From a virus: 36,294 nt of DNA. Below, piece after piece: positions 1-7,450 of this stretch. A model generated the notes under the pieces. The model was not told where the DNA came from. It did not search any database and saw nothing but the letters and a program-made list of their open reading frames with translations. A program made the position numbers and the translations under genes. The stretch covers positions 1-36,294 of IMG/VR virus record IMGVR_UViG_3300035698_003231, one strand, 5' to 3'. The stretch's first letter is position 1. Each line of letters begins with the position of its first letter.

Positions 1-1
1 A

Positions 2-166
2 AAAAAGTATTTAGAGCATAGATTGGTGTGGTTATACACAGAAGGGTATTTCCCAGAAAATGACGTTGGGCACACAAACAGGAATAAAGCAGACAATAGA
101 ATAAAAAACCTTAGAGAAGTTTCAAGACAATGCAATATAAGAAATAATGGTATTTCTAAATTGTAA
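2..166 (+). pseudogene. HNH homing endonuclease, 5'-truncated and degenerate C-terminal piece
   Basis: The reading frame enters from the left edge and ends at TAA 164-166, giving 54 residues. The stretch HRLVWLYTEGYFP followed by NRIKNLREVSRQCNIRN matches the phage HNH family to which the gene at 7451-7996 also belongs. The expected IDH (or LDH) catalytic triplet reads VGH here, so the acidic residue beside the first histidine is missing. The protein stops at NNGISKL, before the C-terminal DNA-binding repeats that the homologue keeps. It is probably a decaying homing gene beside the tailspike. The upstream part is outside the window. Confidence 0.7.
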
Positions 167-213
167 TTCGACATCTTCGGCGTTTATATATTTGAAAAAT
201 AAAGGAGTTTTAA

Positions 214-2130
214 GTGGCTGATATAAGCAAGCAAGTTGATTTTTTACTGGCAGGATATCGACACCCAACTACAGACGAAGTGTTGGCAGGCGGTAAGGTT
301 TATACATATCTTGACGGTACAAGCACCCTGTCAAGCCTGTGGACAGATAGGGACAAGGTTGGAACGGCAGACAACCCGGTGATATTAGATTCAGAAGGGA
401 AGGCAGAAATTTACGGGGAGAATATTTATAAATTCCGTATCTATGATTCTGATGACGTGTTTATTGAGGAAATAACCGGCCTTGAGTATAAGTCTATTTC
501 TGTCGAATTAGGTGAAAATCTGTCTGAATATGATGGCAGTCTTGCGGACGCTCTCACTGCTATTGGGGCAGTAACTAAAACACAATTAAATGTTGATTGT
601 GACCCAGATATCATAGCTGCAAGTGTTGTTGTTACGGATAACATCACGCTCAAATTTATCGTGCCATTCTTATTCGAAGACGACAACAACAACGCAGATT
701 TAACAATAAATGGTGACATAATTGCAACGGAAAGCCAACAAATATTTGATTGGGGGAATGGTACGGGTGATATCTCATACGGTAAAGGATTAACGTCATA
801 CCCTGGGTGGTTTGGTGGTGGTGCAAGCGAGAGTGCTGCGGTAAACAAGGCCGCTATAAATGAATGTTTAAATTCAGCGGCTGGTAAACATGTCCACTTC
901 ATGGCTGGTGATTGGGCCGTAGCAACCGCACTGTCTTATGCAGGGCCGGTTGACATAACGGGTGATCATTGGGATAATACAAACCTAATAATCTCGACTG
1001 ATGCTGATTTGTTTACACATGATATAAGCGATGGTGCATTCTATCTACATAACATAACGCTGAAGAAAGCAACCGCTTATACGTCCACATTTATCGCCTT
1101 TACCTGTACGGCTGCGCCAAGTCCAGTGAAGCATTATATTAACAATGTTGACCTTGATGCTGTAAGATTTATAGCTGTCGGATCTCCATCCCCACCGACA
1201 GGAACAGCAATACACGTTTCTGTTAGCAATACCGCATTTACATTTTTTGGCAAGATTAACGATTGTTGGTTTCAAGATTTGGCAACAGGTGTTTTACTGC
1301 AAGGACAACAGGAAGATTTAGCAGGTAGAACATTCGGTTCAGCTAATGGCTGGCGAGTACAGAGTTGCAATTTCAATGAGTGCCGAACAGGTGTCAGAAC
1401 GAGGGGGGTTGTTTCGACTTTCCTTGCGTCTCTTAACCATCATCAATGTATAACAGTAGCTAATGGGCATGTGGCTATGTATGATGTGGAATACACGAAT
1501 GGTACTTTTATAGGAAACATATCCCACGATTTAGACACGAATGGTGGAGGGAAGGAATATATATTTAGAAACAATTTCGGAGGTGGGACTCAAAACGCAA
1601 TAAGAAACCACGTTGTCGGGTCAATCCAGCCATATGAGAGATCGGTAGACGATGAAACCAGCACAGCAAACCAAAGATACAATACGTTCAGTTCTGGCGG
1701 TATAACAGCAGCAGATCCAGACACCGACTGGCTAACTCAAGTTCAGGATAAAGTAACTGGTGTAAGGTATGATAAATTAGATATTGTAAAGAATTATCGA
1801 GGGCCGCATACAGAATTACGGAAGACGGCAGATTATCAACTGCTTAGTTCTGAAACAGGGGCCTTGTGTTCAAATAGGGGTGATGCAGATGCCATCATTT
1901 GGTCATTACCACCTTCTCCAAATGATGGCGATGAGTATACGTTTGTAAAGGTCGCTGATTTTGACATATCTGTTAACCCTGGAGCCATTAATAGTATAGG
2001 CAGTCTTAGTGTTGATACGGATTGGAAAAACACAACATCTGAAAGATATGTTATGTGTAGGATGCAATATATAACTGCAATAAACAGATGGATTATATTA
2101 AGCCAAACAGGTACGTGGCAGAGCGCATAA
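214..2130 (+). CDS. Tailspike / tail fibre with right-handed beta-helix
   Basis: This is a 638-residue protein with a GTG start at 214, chosen for the AAAGGAG at 201-207. Residues about 10-95 (GYRHPTTDEV, LAGGKVYTYLDG, GKAEIYGENIYKFRIYD) form the N-terminal module common to phage tailspikes that attaches to the particle. From about residue 190 (SYPGWFGGGASESAAVNKAAINECL) to about 480 the sequence is Gly/Asn/Thr-rich with short beta-strands, as in pectate-lyase-like beta-helices that bind or cleave surface polysaccharide. The C-terminus (about 540-638) may be a trimerisation or capping domain. It converges on the leftward operon with only 49 bp between the stop codons. Receptor specificity cannot be read from the sequence. 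Confidence 0.85.
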   Translation: MADISKQVDFLLAGYRHPTTDEVLAGGKVYTYLDGTSTLSSLWTDRDKVGTADNPVILDSEGKAEIYGENIYKFRIYDSDDVFIEEITGLEYKSISVELGENLSEYDGSLADALTAIGAVTKTQLNVDCDPDIIAASVVVTDNITLKFIVPFLFEDDNNNADLTINGDIIATESQQIFDWGNGTGDISYGKGLTSYPGWFGGGASESAAVNKAAINECLNSAAGKHVHFMAGDWAVATALSYAGPVDITGDHWDNTNLIISTDADLFTHDISDGAFYLHNITLKKATAYTSTFIAFTCTAAPSPVKHYINNVDLDAVRFIAVGSPSPPTGTAIHVSVSNTAFTFFGKINDCWFQDLATGVLLQGQQEDLAGRTFGSANGWRVQSCNFNECRTGVRTRGVVSTFLASLNHHQCITVANGHVAMYDVEYTNGTFIGNISHDLDTNGGGKEYIFRNNFGGGTQNAIRNHVVGSIQPYERSVDDETSTANQRYNTFSSGGITAADPDTDWLTQVQDKVTGVRYDKLDIVKNYRGPHTELRKTADYQLLSSETGALCSNRGDADAIIWSLPPSPNDGDEYTFVKVADFDISVNPGAINSIGSLSVDTDWKNTTSERYVMCRMQYITAINRWIILSQTGTWQSA

Positions 2131-2163
2131 TAACTCTTAGAATAATATATTGCATATTTTCTT

Positions 2164-2343
2164 CTTTGCGCCCTGCTATTTAAAATCTATAATACCCATA
2201 CCAATTGTGGGCTGTTTTTGATAATTTAATTACAGTAGATATATTGTAATAAAACTCATATGTGTCCTCGTCACAAAGATAATCACATAATTCAATATTG
2301 TCTCTAATCCACAATTTATACATATTCCTCCTTTGCGCCCTGC
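2164..2343 (-). repeat. 13-bp direct repeat in gene leaders (two exact copies)
   Basis: CTTTGCGCCCTGC occurs at 2164-2176 and 2331-2343, and a looser version lies near 2752 (CTTTTGCGTCTG). Read on the minus strand, each is a TAA-proximal GCAGGGCGCAAAG leading to a ribosome binding site. The left copy lies downstream of the last recognisable leftward gene and heads only a 20-codon ORF that runs into the tailspike end. It may mark a deleted gene or a recombination junction. Confidence 0.6.
2180..2323 (-). CDS. Small hypothetical protein (47 aa)
   Basis: A 47-residue ORF begins at ATG 2323 behind a strong AAAGGAGG at about 2328-2335 and ends at TAA 2180. It starts MYKLWIRDNIELCDYLCDED and is acidic and rich in Tyr and Trp (HNWYGYYRF at the end), with no transmembrane segment or recognised domain. 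It is the last gene of the leftward operon with a good ribosome binding site. Function unknown; expression is supported mainly by the Shine-Dalgarno sequence and operon position. Confidence 0.6.
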   Translation of the reverse strand: MYKLWIRDNIELCDYLCDEDTYEFYYNISTVIKLSKTAHNWYGYYRF

Positions 2344-2365
2344 GCTTATTAAAACTCACAAATAG

Positions 2366-2740
2366 TTATTTTGGTTCTTGTATTCCCTCTTCCGGTATAA
2401 GCCATTCAACCAACTCAAAATTAAATCTGTTGTAAATTTTTGGAAAGGTGTTCTTAAACTCGGTTATAATGTTGGTAATATCAAGTATGTCTTCAACAAA
2501 TAAAACACTATTGCTTCCTGGTCTGCGGTCAAATGAATAATCCCAGAATGCGGCGGCTGTCCATCCACTTTTATGATGAATTTTAACCACGCCTTCTTTT
2601 TGCGTATCTTGTGGACACAACACCCCGTCTATTTGTTGCCTTGGAAGGACTTGTGAATCATAATACTTAACAGGTTTGCCATTATGGTCTTTTAAGTAAT
2701 GGCCCATCATTTCCCAACACCCAAAATAATAAACTCTCAT
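2366..2740 (-). CDS. Hypothetical protein (124 aa)
   Basis: The ATG at 2740 is preceded by AAAGAG. The protein is soluble and aromatic-rich, with no motif I recognise. It contains one Cys only (C8 in YYFGCWEMMGHY), a central KSGWTAAAFWDYSFDRRPGS and an acidic C-terminus (WLIPEEGIQEPK). It sits in a run of small leftward genes, each with its own ribosome binding site, which is typical of phage accessory or host-modifying genes. No function assigned. Confidence 0.65.
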   Translation of the reverse strand: MRVYYFGCWEMMGHYLKDHNGKPVKYYDSQVLPRQQIDGVLCPQDTQKEGVVKIHHKSGWTAAAFWDYSFDRRPGSNSVLFVEDILDITNIITEFKNTFPKIYNRFNFELVEWLIPEEGIQEPK

Positions 2741-2762
2741 TGACTATTCTCTTTTGCGTCTG

Positions 2763-2930
2763 TTAAAAGAACTTTTCTATGTCAACCAACTTAAATGTTG
2801 CACGAATATCTTGACCGCAAGAAGTACATCGGTATATTTCTTTTGTAATTCCGGTCGTTGTGCTTTTCGCTTCGAGGTATTCGTGTGTTAATTCCTTCGA
2901 TTTACAATTAGGACATTTTAATCCATCCAT
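2763..2930 (-). CDS. Zinc-ribbon mini-protein (55 aa)
   Basis: The start is ATG 2930 with GGGAG about 8 nt upstream; the stop is TAA 2763-2765. Two CxxC knuckles (CPNC at residues 6-9, CTSC at 35-38) separated by about 25 residues form a rubredoxin-like zinc ribbon. The layout loosely recalls Ogr/Delta-type phage activators (CPxC, a charged stretch, YRC..C, then an ATF-like segment), but the similarity is too weak to assign that role. It could bind nucleic acid or a host protein. It belongs to the leftward operon. Confidence 0.65.
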   Translation of the reverse strand: MDGLKCPNCKSKELTHEYLEAKSTTTGITKEIYRCTSCGQDIRATFKLVDIEKFF

Positions 2931-2953
2931 GCAAAAGCTCCCTTATGCTTTGT

Positions 2954-3172
2954 TTATCGAATCGGGATACAACCGCCGCCAACACGATATTTTAATTTAT
3001 CTTCTTTTGATAATTTATAGAATTTATCATACATGTTGTAAAACACTCTTCCGGCGCGTTCTCTCTGCTCACCATCCTTTTTTAAAGGCCATGGGCCAGA
3101 ACATGCACTGTCCTCAAAAAACCAACCGTCATATTCGTAGATTCTTGGTCCACATATAAAGCCCGTTATCAT
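2954..3172 (-). CDS. Hypothetical protein (72 aa)
   Basis: The frame is open from an ATG at 3217, but the ATG at 3172 is preceded by CGGAGAA at a good distance and is preferred. The protein begins MITGFICGPRIYEYDGWFFE and has a basic C-terminal half (KDGEQRERAGRVFYNMYDKF). No family recognised. It is in the leftward operon between a zinc-ribbon gene and another small unknown gene. Confidence 0.55.
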   Translation of the reverse strand: MITGFICGPRIYEYDGWFFEDSACSGPWPLKKDGEQRERAGRVFYNMYDKFYKLSKEDKLKYRVGGGCIPIR

Positions 3173-3239
3173 GTTATTTTCTCCGTTATGTTCTGCATTT
3201 ATATAGAACACCCGCATACGTTATAATCAAACTCGTCGG

Positions 3240-3461
3240 CTATTCTTTCGCAGGCCCAACATAGACGCTCATTACCCAGTTTTTTGTTTCTTTTACCGCA
3301 CAAAGTACACATGGTATCTTCTGTGGCTTTACCAACCATGTTGTTGGCTCCGCCTCTGGTGACGTTAAAAACAAAATAGGTTTTGAAAAATTTCCGCGTT
3401 CAAATATAACAAATGAGAGAAAGCCGTCTTTATCTTTTAATTTTTGAACTACCAAGTCCAT
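3240..3461 (-). CDS. Hypothetical protein (73 aa)
   Basis: The ATG at 3461 has a GGAGG right upstream, immediately after the stop of the next gene (3478), so the longer ORF reaching 3512 is not favoured. The sequence starts MDLVVQKLKDKDGF and is mostly predicted beta (FLSFVIFERGNF, PILFLTSPEAEPTTWLVK). It has a single CxxC pair (CVLC) near the C-terminus. One CxxC alone could bind metal only with a partner. Function unknown. Confidence 0.55.
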   Translation of the reverse strand: MDLVVQKLKDKDGFLSFVIFERGNFSKPILFLTSPEAEPTTWLVKPQKIPCVLCAVKETKNWVMSVYVGPAKE

Positions 3462-3477
3462 ACAACCCTCCTTTCCA

Positions 3478-3618
3478 CTAACTAAAAGCAACCACAGTCT
3501 TACATCGGTCACAAGTAAATTGCTTCTGTTTTACGTTTTTGATATAATACTTGTCCTCATGTCCACAGGTTGTGCATTTTAGGGTGTAGATTTTGTCTTT
3601 TTTAGTATCATCTTCCAT
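3478..3618 (-). CDS. Zinc-ribbon mini-protein (46 aa)
   Basis: The start is ATG 3618, with a GGCGG-type ribosome binding site; the stop is TAG 3478. CTTC (residues 15-18) and CDRC (36-39) flank a charged 17-residue linker, a compact four-cysteine zinc ribbon with a short MEDDTKKDK head. The gene lies directly upstream of the 73-aa gene in the same operon. It is one of several tiny zinc-binding proteins in this region; partner unknown. Confidence 0.6.
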   Translation of the reverse strand: MEDDTKKDKIYTLKCTTCGHEDKYYIKNVKQKQFTCDRCKTVVAFS

Positions 3619-3638
3619 TTCAGGTACCGCCTTTTTGT

Positions 3639-3860
3639 CTAGACCCTAATAAACCTCGTAACCAACGCTTTCCGTAAAGAATACAATGGATTATCTGACT
3701 TTTTAGCCGCATCGTATTCATAGAAAAACAACCTTTCTTGACAATATTTATGGAAGATTTGCCACGGTCTACCATGGCTTAAATTGTGGTCATTAGCTGC
3801 CTGCCTCATGCTTTTCCCTGCCAGGATCTCTTCAGCTATTATTTTGTTTTTTTCTATCAT
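3639..3860 (-). CDS. Small helix-turn-helix-like protein (73 aa)
   Basis: The ATG at 3860 overlaps the stop of the upstream HNH gene (ATGA), implying translational coupling. Residues 5-32 (KIIAEEILAGKSMRQAANDH) resemble the first helices of a helix-turn-helix in which AGKSMRQAA is the helix preceding the turn, as in transposase/resolvase-like N-termini and ParB-type helices. The C-terminal half is basic and aromatic. A DNA-binding role is an inference; no family can be named. Confidence 0.55.
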   Translation of the reverse strand: MIEKNKIIAEEILAGKSMRQAANDHNLSHGRPWQIFHKYCQERLFFYEYDAAKKSDNPLYSLRKALVTRFIRV

Positions 3861-4189
3861 TTTAAATAGTCGGTCAAGTATTTAATTATCTGTCTCGATA
3901 ACCATTCGTTTATATAAATCAATTTAAGTTTTTCCTCTACTCCATCAAGACTAACCGCCTGTGACCAGAATGTTATTTTCCCCTTTAAGTGTCTTTCGTT
4001 ATGACAAAACTGACACATCGGAACTGTCTCAGAGTCGTTGCACTTTTTAGACATCCCACGCCCTGCAATTGGTTCGTGGTGGCAATGTATATTGTCTGTG
4101 TCGCAACAATATAGACAGGGGTAAGATCTGACGTGCTTCTTGTATTTCGCTGATGTGAATGCTTTGGGTTTTTGGTAAGATTTAACCAT
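3857..4189 (-). CDS. HNH-type nuclease, recombination-associated
   Basis: This is a 110-residue protein starting at ATG 4189 behind AAAGGAG. It has CLYC (residues 25-28), HCHHEP with GRGMSKKCND, and VPMCQFCHNERH: two zinc-binding CxxC pairs embracing a His-rich HNH/beta-beta-alpha-metal core. Phage recombination cassettes often carry such proteins (P1 Ref-like or DUF968-like; lambda NinG is a functional analogue). It is coupled to the small helix-turn-helix gene downstream and lies in the same leftward operon as the ERF and exonuclease genes, which fits DNA processing. Which subfamily it belongs to is uncertain. Confidence 0.7.
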   Translation of the reverse strand: MVKSYQKPKAFTSAKYKKHVRSYPCLYCCDTDNIHCHHEPIAGRGMSKKCNDSETVPMCQFCHNERHLKGKITFWSQAVSLDGVEEKLKLIYINEWLSRQIIKYLTDYLK

Positions 4190-4214
4190 AACGCTCCTTT
4201 CACTTATTCTTTGG

Positions 4215-4928
4215 TTAGGCGATTGTTCCTACCAATGCTTTTTCTATCACCTCGCTCCTGCCATGTAGGTCTGCAAATATTTCAACATTTTTTCTAACCA
4301 GTTGATATATGTCTTTATAATAAACATTTTTTTTCATTCCATCTTTCAGCCCTTTGGTAATTATTTGTTCTGCCGAACTTACGGTCATAAGCTGCAATGG
4401 TGACATAACGTCTCTTAGGTTTTTAAACCTACCCTCAACTATGAATAAAAGCCCATTCATCATTCTGGTTATTGATGTGTAATAACGATCTCCGTTTTTG
4501 CTTCCTTGTGCCTTTGCGTATGATATGAAATCCTGGATAGTATTTGTTTCTGTTAATCTCGACTGTTTCCCGAAGTCTCTTGCCTGTATGAATTCGGTAG
4601 ATGATTTTTGAGATTGTATTGCTACAAGCAAATCTTTCATCTTAACAAAATCTTTTGAAAGTCTTTCTTTGAAGTCTAAAATAGTATCGTTTGTGTTTCT
4701 GAACAAAGAACCTAAGAAAAGTGCATGCCCTTCATTTAATAAAAGTTCTTCAATAGGCCTTCCTTTTGTCTTAATCTTTCGCCGTTTCAAACGGCCAAAG
4801 TTTATAAATCTGGATTCATATTTTTCTATCAGACCCAAGACGTGTTTGTGTGTTTTGTCGAATCCCTTTGCAATTGAATATGTGCCTACCAATGGTTCGT
4901 TGTCTAAAATAGTAACAACTTCTTTCAT
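4215..4928 (-). CDS. rha: Rha-family phage regulatory protein
   Basis: This is a 237-residue protein with ATG 4928 and AAAAGGA upstream. The N-terminal ~100 residues carry the Rha signature: an early TYSIAKGFDKTHKHVLGLIE, an LLLNEGHALFLGSLFRNT core, and the amphipathic FKERLSKDFVKMKD. The C-terminal part (about 120-237) is a separate alpha-helical domain. Rha proteins are phage regulators that affect growth depending on host factors such as IHF. It has a candidate promoter of its own at 4959-4987 and a 26-bp palindrome further upstream, so it is probably controlled apart from the rest of the operon. Confidence 0.8.
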   Translation of the reverse strand: MKEVVTILDNEPLVGTYSIAKGFDKTHKHVLGLIEKYESRFINFGRLKRRKIKTKGRPIEELLLNEGHALFLGSLFRNTNDTILDFKERLSKDFVKMKDLLVAIQSQKSSTEFIQARDFGKQSRLTETNTIQDFISYAKAQGSKNGDRYYTSITRMMNGLLFIVEGRFKNLRDVMSPLQLMTVSSAEQIITKGLKDGMKKNVYYKDIYQLVRKNVEIFADLHGRSEVIEKALVGTIA

Positions 4929-4958
4929 ATGCCAATCCTTTTGTTAGTGTTTAGAATC

Positions 4959-4987
4959 AACATATGCCTTTTTGTCGCAAGAGTCAA
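4959..4987 (-). promoter_or_regulatory. Sigma70-type promoter for rha
   Basis: On the minus strand TTGACT (4987-4982), a 17-bp spacer and TATGTT (4964-4959) lie just upstream of the rha start, leaving a leader of roughly 20-25 nt. The -35 matches consensus at 5 of 6 positions and the -10 at 4 of 6. Confidence 0.5.
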
Positions 4988-5054
4988 TAACAATCGTAAA
5001 TGTTTTTCAATCTCTTTCCGGTTTTAAAAACGGCAAAGCGCAACATGCCTTAAG

Positions 5055-5080
5055 CTTTTGGCCACATATGTGGCCAAAAG
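5055..5080. promoter_or_regulatory. 26-bp perfect palindrome (candidate operator)
   Basis: Two 13-nt half-sites starting CTTTTGGCCACAT form an uninterrupted palindrome with no loop, between the NinB-like gene end and the rha promoter. There is no T-run on either strand, so it does not read as an intrinsic terminator. A dimeric regulator site controlling rha, possibly autoregulatory, is the simplest idea. An imperfect second inverted repeat lies at about 5014-5038. Confidence 0.6.
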
Positions 5081-5112
5081 ATTCAAATTCACGTTAACGG
5101 CAAGAACTTTTA

Positions 5113-5499
5113 TCAAACTTCTTCAGGATCAGGAAGAACGATCCCAAACTCAATAGCCGCCCACCTAATTATTTTTTCCAAATATTCTATAAACTCTTTT
5201 GTCGAAAGATCGGCAGTGCTTTTCACTGTGTCTGGTAGTTTTCGGTTATCATTTTTGATCTTTAGAAATTCCCACTTCAGAGCCTCATGTGTTTCTTGTG
5301 GTTCATATCCGAAATGATTTCCAAGTTCTTTTATGACCACTCCCCAATAATAAGCGTTCTGTGGCAAAGACCGTTTCTTGCTCCCTGCCTTGAGATCCAG
5401 AACGAAAGGCCCGTCCTTCAGAGATATCTTGAACGTGTCGTATGTCTTCGACTTGAACAGTGTGTATTTGTCGCCTTTTTTTACCCCGTAGAACTTCAC
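5113..5499 (-). CDS. NinB-like recombination protein
   Basis: This is a 128-residue protein. The start is GTG 5499, supported by GGAGG inside the end of the upstream gene. The central RSLPQNAYYWGVVIKELGNH matches the RSxxQNxxxW signature of NinB/Orf-type single-strand binding recombination mediators. The remaining pattern (EALKWEFLKIKN, then STKEFIEYLEKIIRWAAIEF and a closing PDPEEV) is typical of phage versions of that group. The gene follows the exonuclease and ERF genes, so a role in loading or replacing host recombination functions on single-stranded DNA is likely. Assignment rests on the motif only. Confidence 0.6.
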   Translation of the reverse strand: MKFYGVKKGDKYTLFKSKTYDTFKISLKDGPFVLDLKAGSKKRSLPQNAYYWGVVIKELGNHFGYEPQETHEALKWEFLKIKNDNRKLPDTVKSTADLSTKEFIEYLEKIIRWAAIEFGIVLPDPEEV

Positions 5500-5501
5500 T
5501 A

Positions 5502-5678
5502 TTAATCCTCCGGCATCATACTATCCAAAAGTTCATGGTTCTTGAACCGAAAAACCCCTGACTTGTCCAAGTATTTAATTTTCAGAACTGTTTCATAAGC
5601 CAACTTTCCAGCGTTCTTGATTATATTCTGCTCTGTTTTGGCTATGAGTTTTGATATTAGGTCGGCTGTGTTGCTCAT
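5502..5678 (-). CDS. Small hypothetical protein (58 aa)
   Basis: ATG 5678 has AAGGA upstream, and TAA 5502 lies 2 bp from the GTG of the NinB-like gene, indicating coupling. It is helical and lysine-rich, beginning MSNTADLISKLIAKTEQNII, without cysteines or transmembrane segments. It is wedged between the exonuclease and the NinB-like gene, so it may be a cofactor of the recombination cassette, but nothing in the sequence proves this. Confidence 0.6.
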   Translation of the reverse strand: MSNTADLISKLIAKTEQNIIKNAGKLAYETVLKIKYLDKSGVFRFKNHELLDSMMPED

Positions 5679-5682
5679 TCTT

Positions 5683-6282
5683 TTATCCTTGTTTAGATTT
5701 CAAATGTTTAGGCAATCGATCCTGTATTTTTCCCCAAAACGCACAACATGCAGTTTCGAGCTTTTTGAAATACTTTTCGTCAGGAAGTACCCGTAAAATA
5801 TTAATCGCTGTGTCTTCTGTGTATTCATCTTTGTAAAAATCTACAAAGTCTGTCCACTTCCTGCCAGTAATCCACATTTGCCCGTAAACTTGCGGTTTAT
5901 TCGCTGAGGGCAATACAGATTTTATTTGCTCCGGTATTCCCTTGTGGCTCTTTATTTCCAAGTTGCCATCTGGTTTAATATGTCCATCAGGAGAACACCC
6001 GACATATGGTATTTCTGGATGCACAAAAAAGAAATCTTGTTCAACATCCAGTCCAGTTTGGAATTCGTATTCTGCTCTTGCTTGTGCTTCCCATTCTTTG
6101 CCGTGACGGAACCAAGGTTTATCATCATCAAAGTAAGGAACGCCCATAATATTATCAATGATTTCCTGCATGTAATTTTTATATCTTTTGGTGGTGGGTG
6201 CTGCAAGAACGTCACCGAATCTGGACCCGGTAATCTTGCAAGCCCTTATATCATCCCACTCCTTAGTGTTTTGCTCTGGCAT
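5683..6282 (-). CDS. YqaJ / lambda-type 5'-3' exonuclease
   Basis: This is 199 residues from ATG 6282, chosen for GGAGAA upstream; the frame is open further to 6357. The motifs of the PD-(D/E)XK alkaline exonuclease family are present in order. They are WDDIRACKITGSRFGDVLAA near the N-terminus, WFRHGKEWEAQARAEYE, then GCSPDG supplying the metal-binding Asp and LEIKSHK supplying the E-x-K. Such enzymes resect double-stranded ends processively to give 3' tails for the annealase encoded just upstream. The start overlaps the ERF gene end by 20 bp, so the two are probably made together. Confidence 0.85.
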   Translation of the reverse strand: MPEQNTKEWDDIRACKITGSRFGDVLAAPTTKRYKNYMQEIIDNIMGVPYFDDDKPWFRHGKEWEAQARAEYEFQTGLDVEQDFFFVHPEIPYVGCSPDGHIKPDGNLEIKSHKGIPEQIKSVLPSANKPQVYGQMWITGRKWTDFVDFYKDEYTEDTAINILRVLPDEKYFKKLETACCAFWGKIQDRLPKHLKSKQG

Positions 6283-7066
6283 TGATTTTCTCCACTGCTT
6301 TTTCGTACCAGGATAAATGCATGTCTTCAATTTTTGACAGCTTCCAGCTTTCTGCAAGTTTTTGAAGTGTTTTATCAGCCGGGAATCCGTGTCCCTCGCA
6401 AAGAGATCTTAGGTCAATTAGTTGTTCTTTTGAGATTAGTTCGACTGGGGCGGGTTTGCCTGCTTCGTTTCCATCATCATCATCGCCGGTTGGTATATTG
6501 AACACCATGCACGTAAGATATCTTCTCGCATATGAGAAAGTCGAGCCTTTCCCGTGTATATGGGTTTTGTTCACGGTTCCTTTTATCCCCTTATTGTCTA
6601 TCTCAAAATCCATAAATTTCGTTTCTGTGTGACCACCTTCATGGAGAATATCTACATATGTCCTTATCATGCCTTCTTTTGGTGAATCACCCTCATAAAA
6701 AGACAGCGCAATTCCCGCTTCTGTATGTATGGGTGTTACCATTCTGCAAATTGACTCAAGGTCAGCATAGCCACTTTTGGTTTGATCGTTAAATCTGTTT
6801 TTTATACCCTTTTTAATTTTAGATTGAGTTCTGACAATCGCGGCGCTGTATTCTTTTCTTGCATCTTCTTTGTCAATTTTCTGTTGTATCTCCCAGAACT
6901 TTTCGATCTGTTCAGGGGAAAGGTTTCTTTGAATTGCGTATTCCATTATATTTGTCGGCTGAACCGGCGCTGGCTGAATACTTCGCTCATCGAATTTATC
7001 AAGGTCTGTTGTCACAGCTTCCTTGATTGGTTCGGTTTCTTCTGTGGTTTGGCTTTTTTCGCTCAT
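6263..7066 (-). CDS. erf: ERF-family single-strand annealing recombinase
   Basis: This is 267 residues from ATG 7066 behind AGGAGG. A disordered acidic head (about 1-60) is followed by the ERF core. The core shows EYSAAIVRTQSKIKKGIKN, YADLESICRMVTPIHTEAGI, GKGSTFSYARRYLTCMVFNI and the acidic TGDDDDGNEA. A C-terminal helical tail (ISKEQLIDLRSLCEGHGFPA) is typical of ERF proteins. ERF forms rings that anneal complementary single strands. With the exonuclease this makes a Red-like recombination pair, used by phages for circularisation and exchange. Confidence 0.88.
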   Translation of the reverse strand: MSEKSQTTEETEPIKEAVTTDLDKFDERSIQPAPVQPTNIMEYAIQRNLSPEQIEKFWEIQQKIDKEDARKEYSAAIVRTQSKIKKGIKNRFNDQTKSGYADLESICRMVTPIHTEAGIALSFYEGDSPKEGMIRTYVDILHEGGHTETKFMDFEIDNKGIKGTVNKTHIHGKGSTFSYARRYLTCMVFNIPTGDDDDGNEAGKPAPVELISKEQLIDLRSLCEGHGFPADKTLQKLAESWKLSKIEDMHLSWYEKAVEKINARAKH

Positions 7067-7067
7067 T

Positions 7068-7376
7068 CTATACCTCCTTTTCAAAAATTACTTTATGATC
7101 AAAAAGAACCTTAAACACTTCACTTCTACTATCATCGTTAAAGGCAATGCCTGCCCCGTGTTCAGATGGCTCGTATGCACATTCCCCGAAGACTGCTTCA
7201 AGATCATCTATAAGGGCAGATTTTTTCTCGGTAAGTTCGTTTTCTTCTCGATACTCTTTTAGGGATTCGTCGTACCATTCCCAATTATCTACACCGCCTG
7301 CTTCAAGTGCATTTAGTTTTGCTTCTGATCTTTCAAGTTCTTCAAGGCGTTTGTCAGATATCTTATTTTCGCTCAT
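7068..7376 (-). CDS. Conserved phage protein of unknown function (102 aa)
   Basis: ATG 7376 has AGGAG in front. It is strongly acidic and predicted helical, with a probable coiled coil (SDKRLEELERSEAKLNALEA) in the first half and the short DNWEWYDESLKEY. It ends 2 bp before the ERF start, so it is translated with the recombination genes. Small acidic partners of recombinases are common in such cassettes, but a function cannot be assigned. Confidence 0.6.
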   Translation of the reverse strand: MSENKISDKRLEELERSEAKLNALEAGGVDNWEWYDESLKEYREENELTEKKSALIDDLEAVFGECAYEPSEHGAGIAFNDDSRSEVFKVLFDHKVIFEKEV

Positions 7377-7450
7377 ATCATTTCTCCTGTATTATTTTAG
7401 TTTAGAACTTCTCAAAACCAGGCCGTACTTCACCCCATATCTTCTTGCAC

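Noticed and set aside
2763-2930. Calling the 55-aa zinc protein an Ogr/Delta late activator
   Set aside because: Only the cysteine spacing is loosely similar; the family's conserved Arg and aromatic residues are not matched.
5014-5038. CTTTCCGGTTTT / AAAAACGGCAAAG imperfect hairpin as a terminator
   Set aside because: The stem is interrupted and no T-run follows on either strand.
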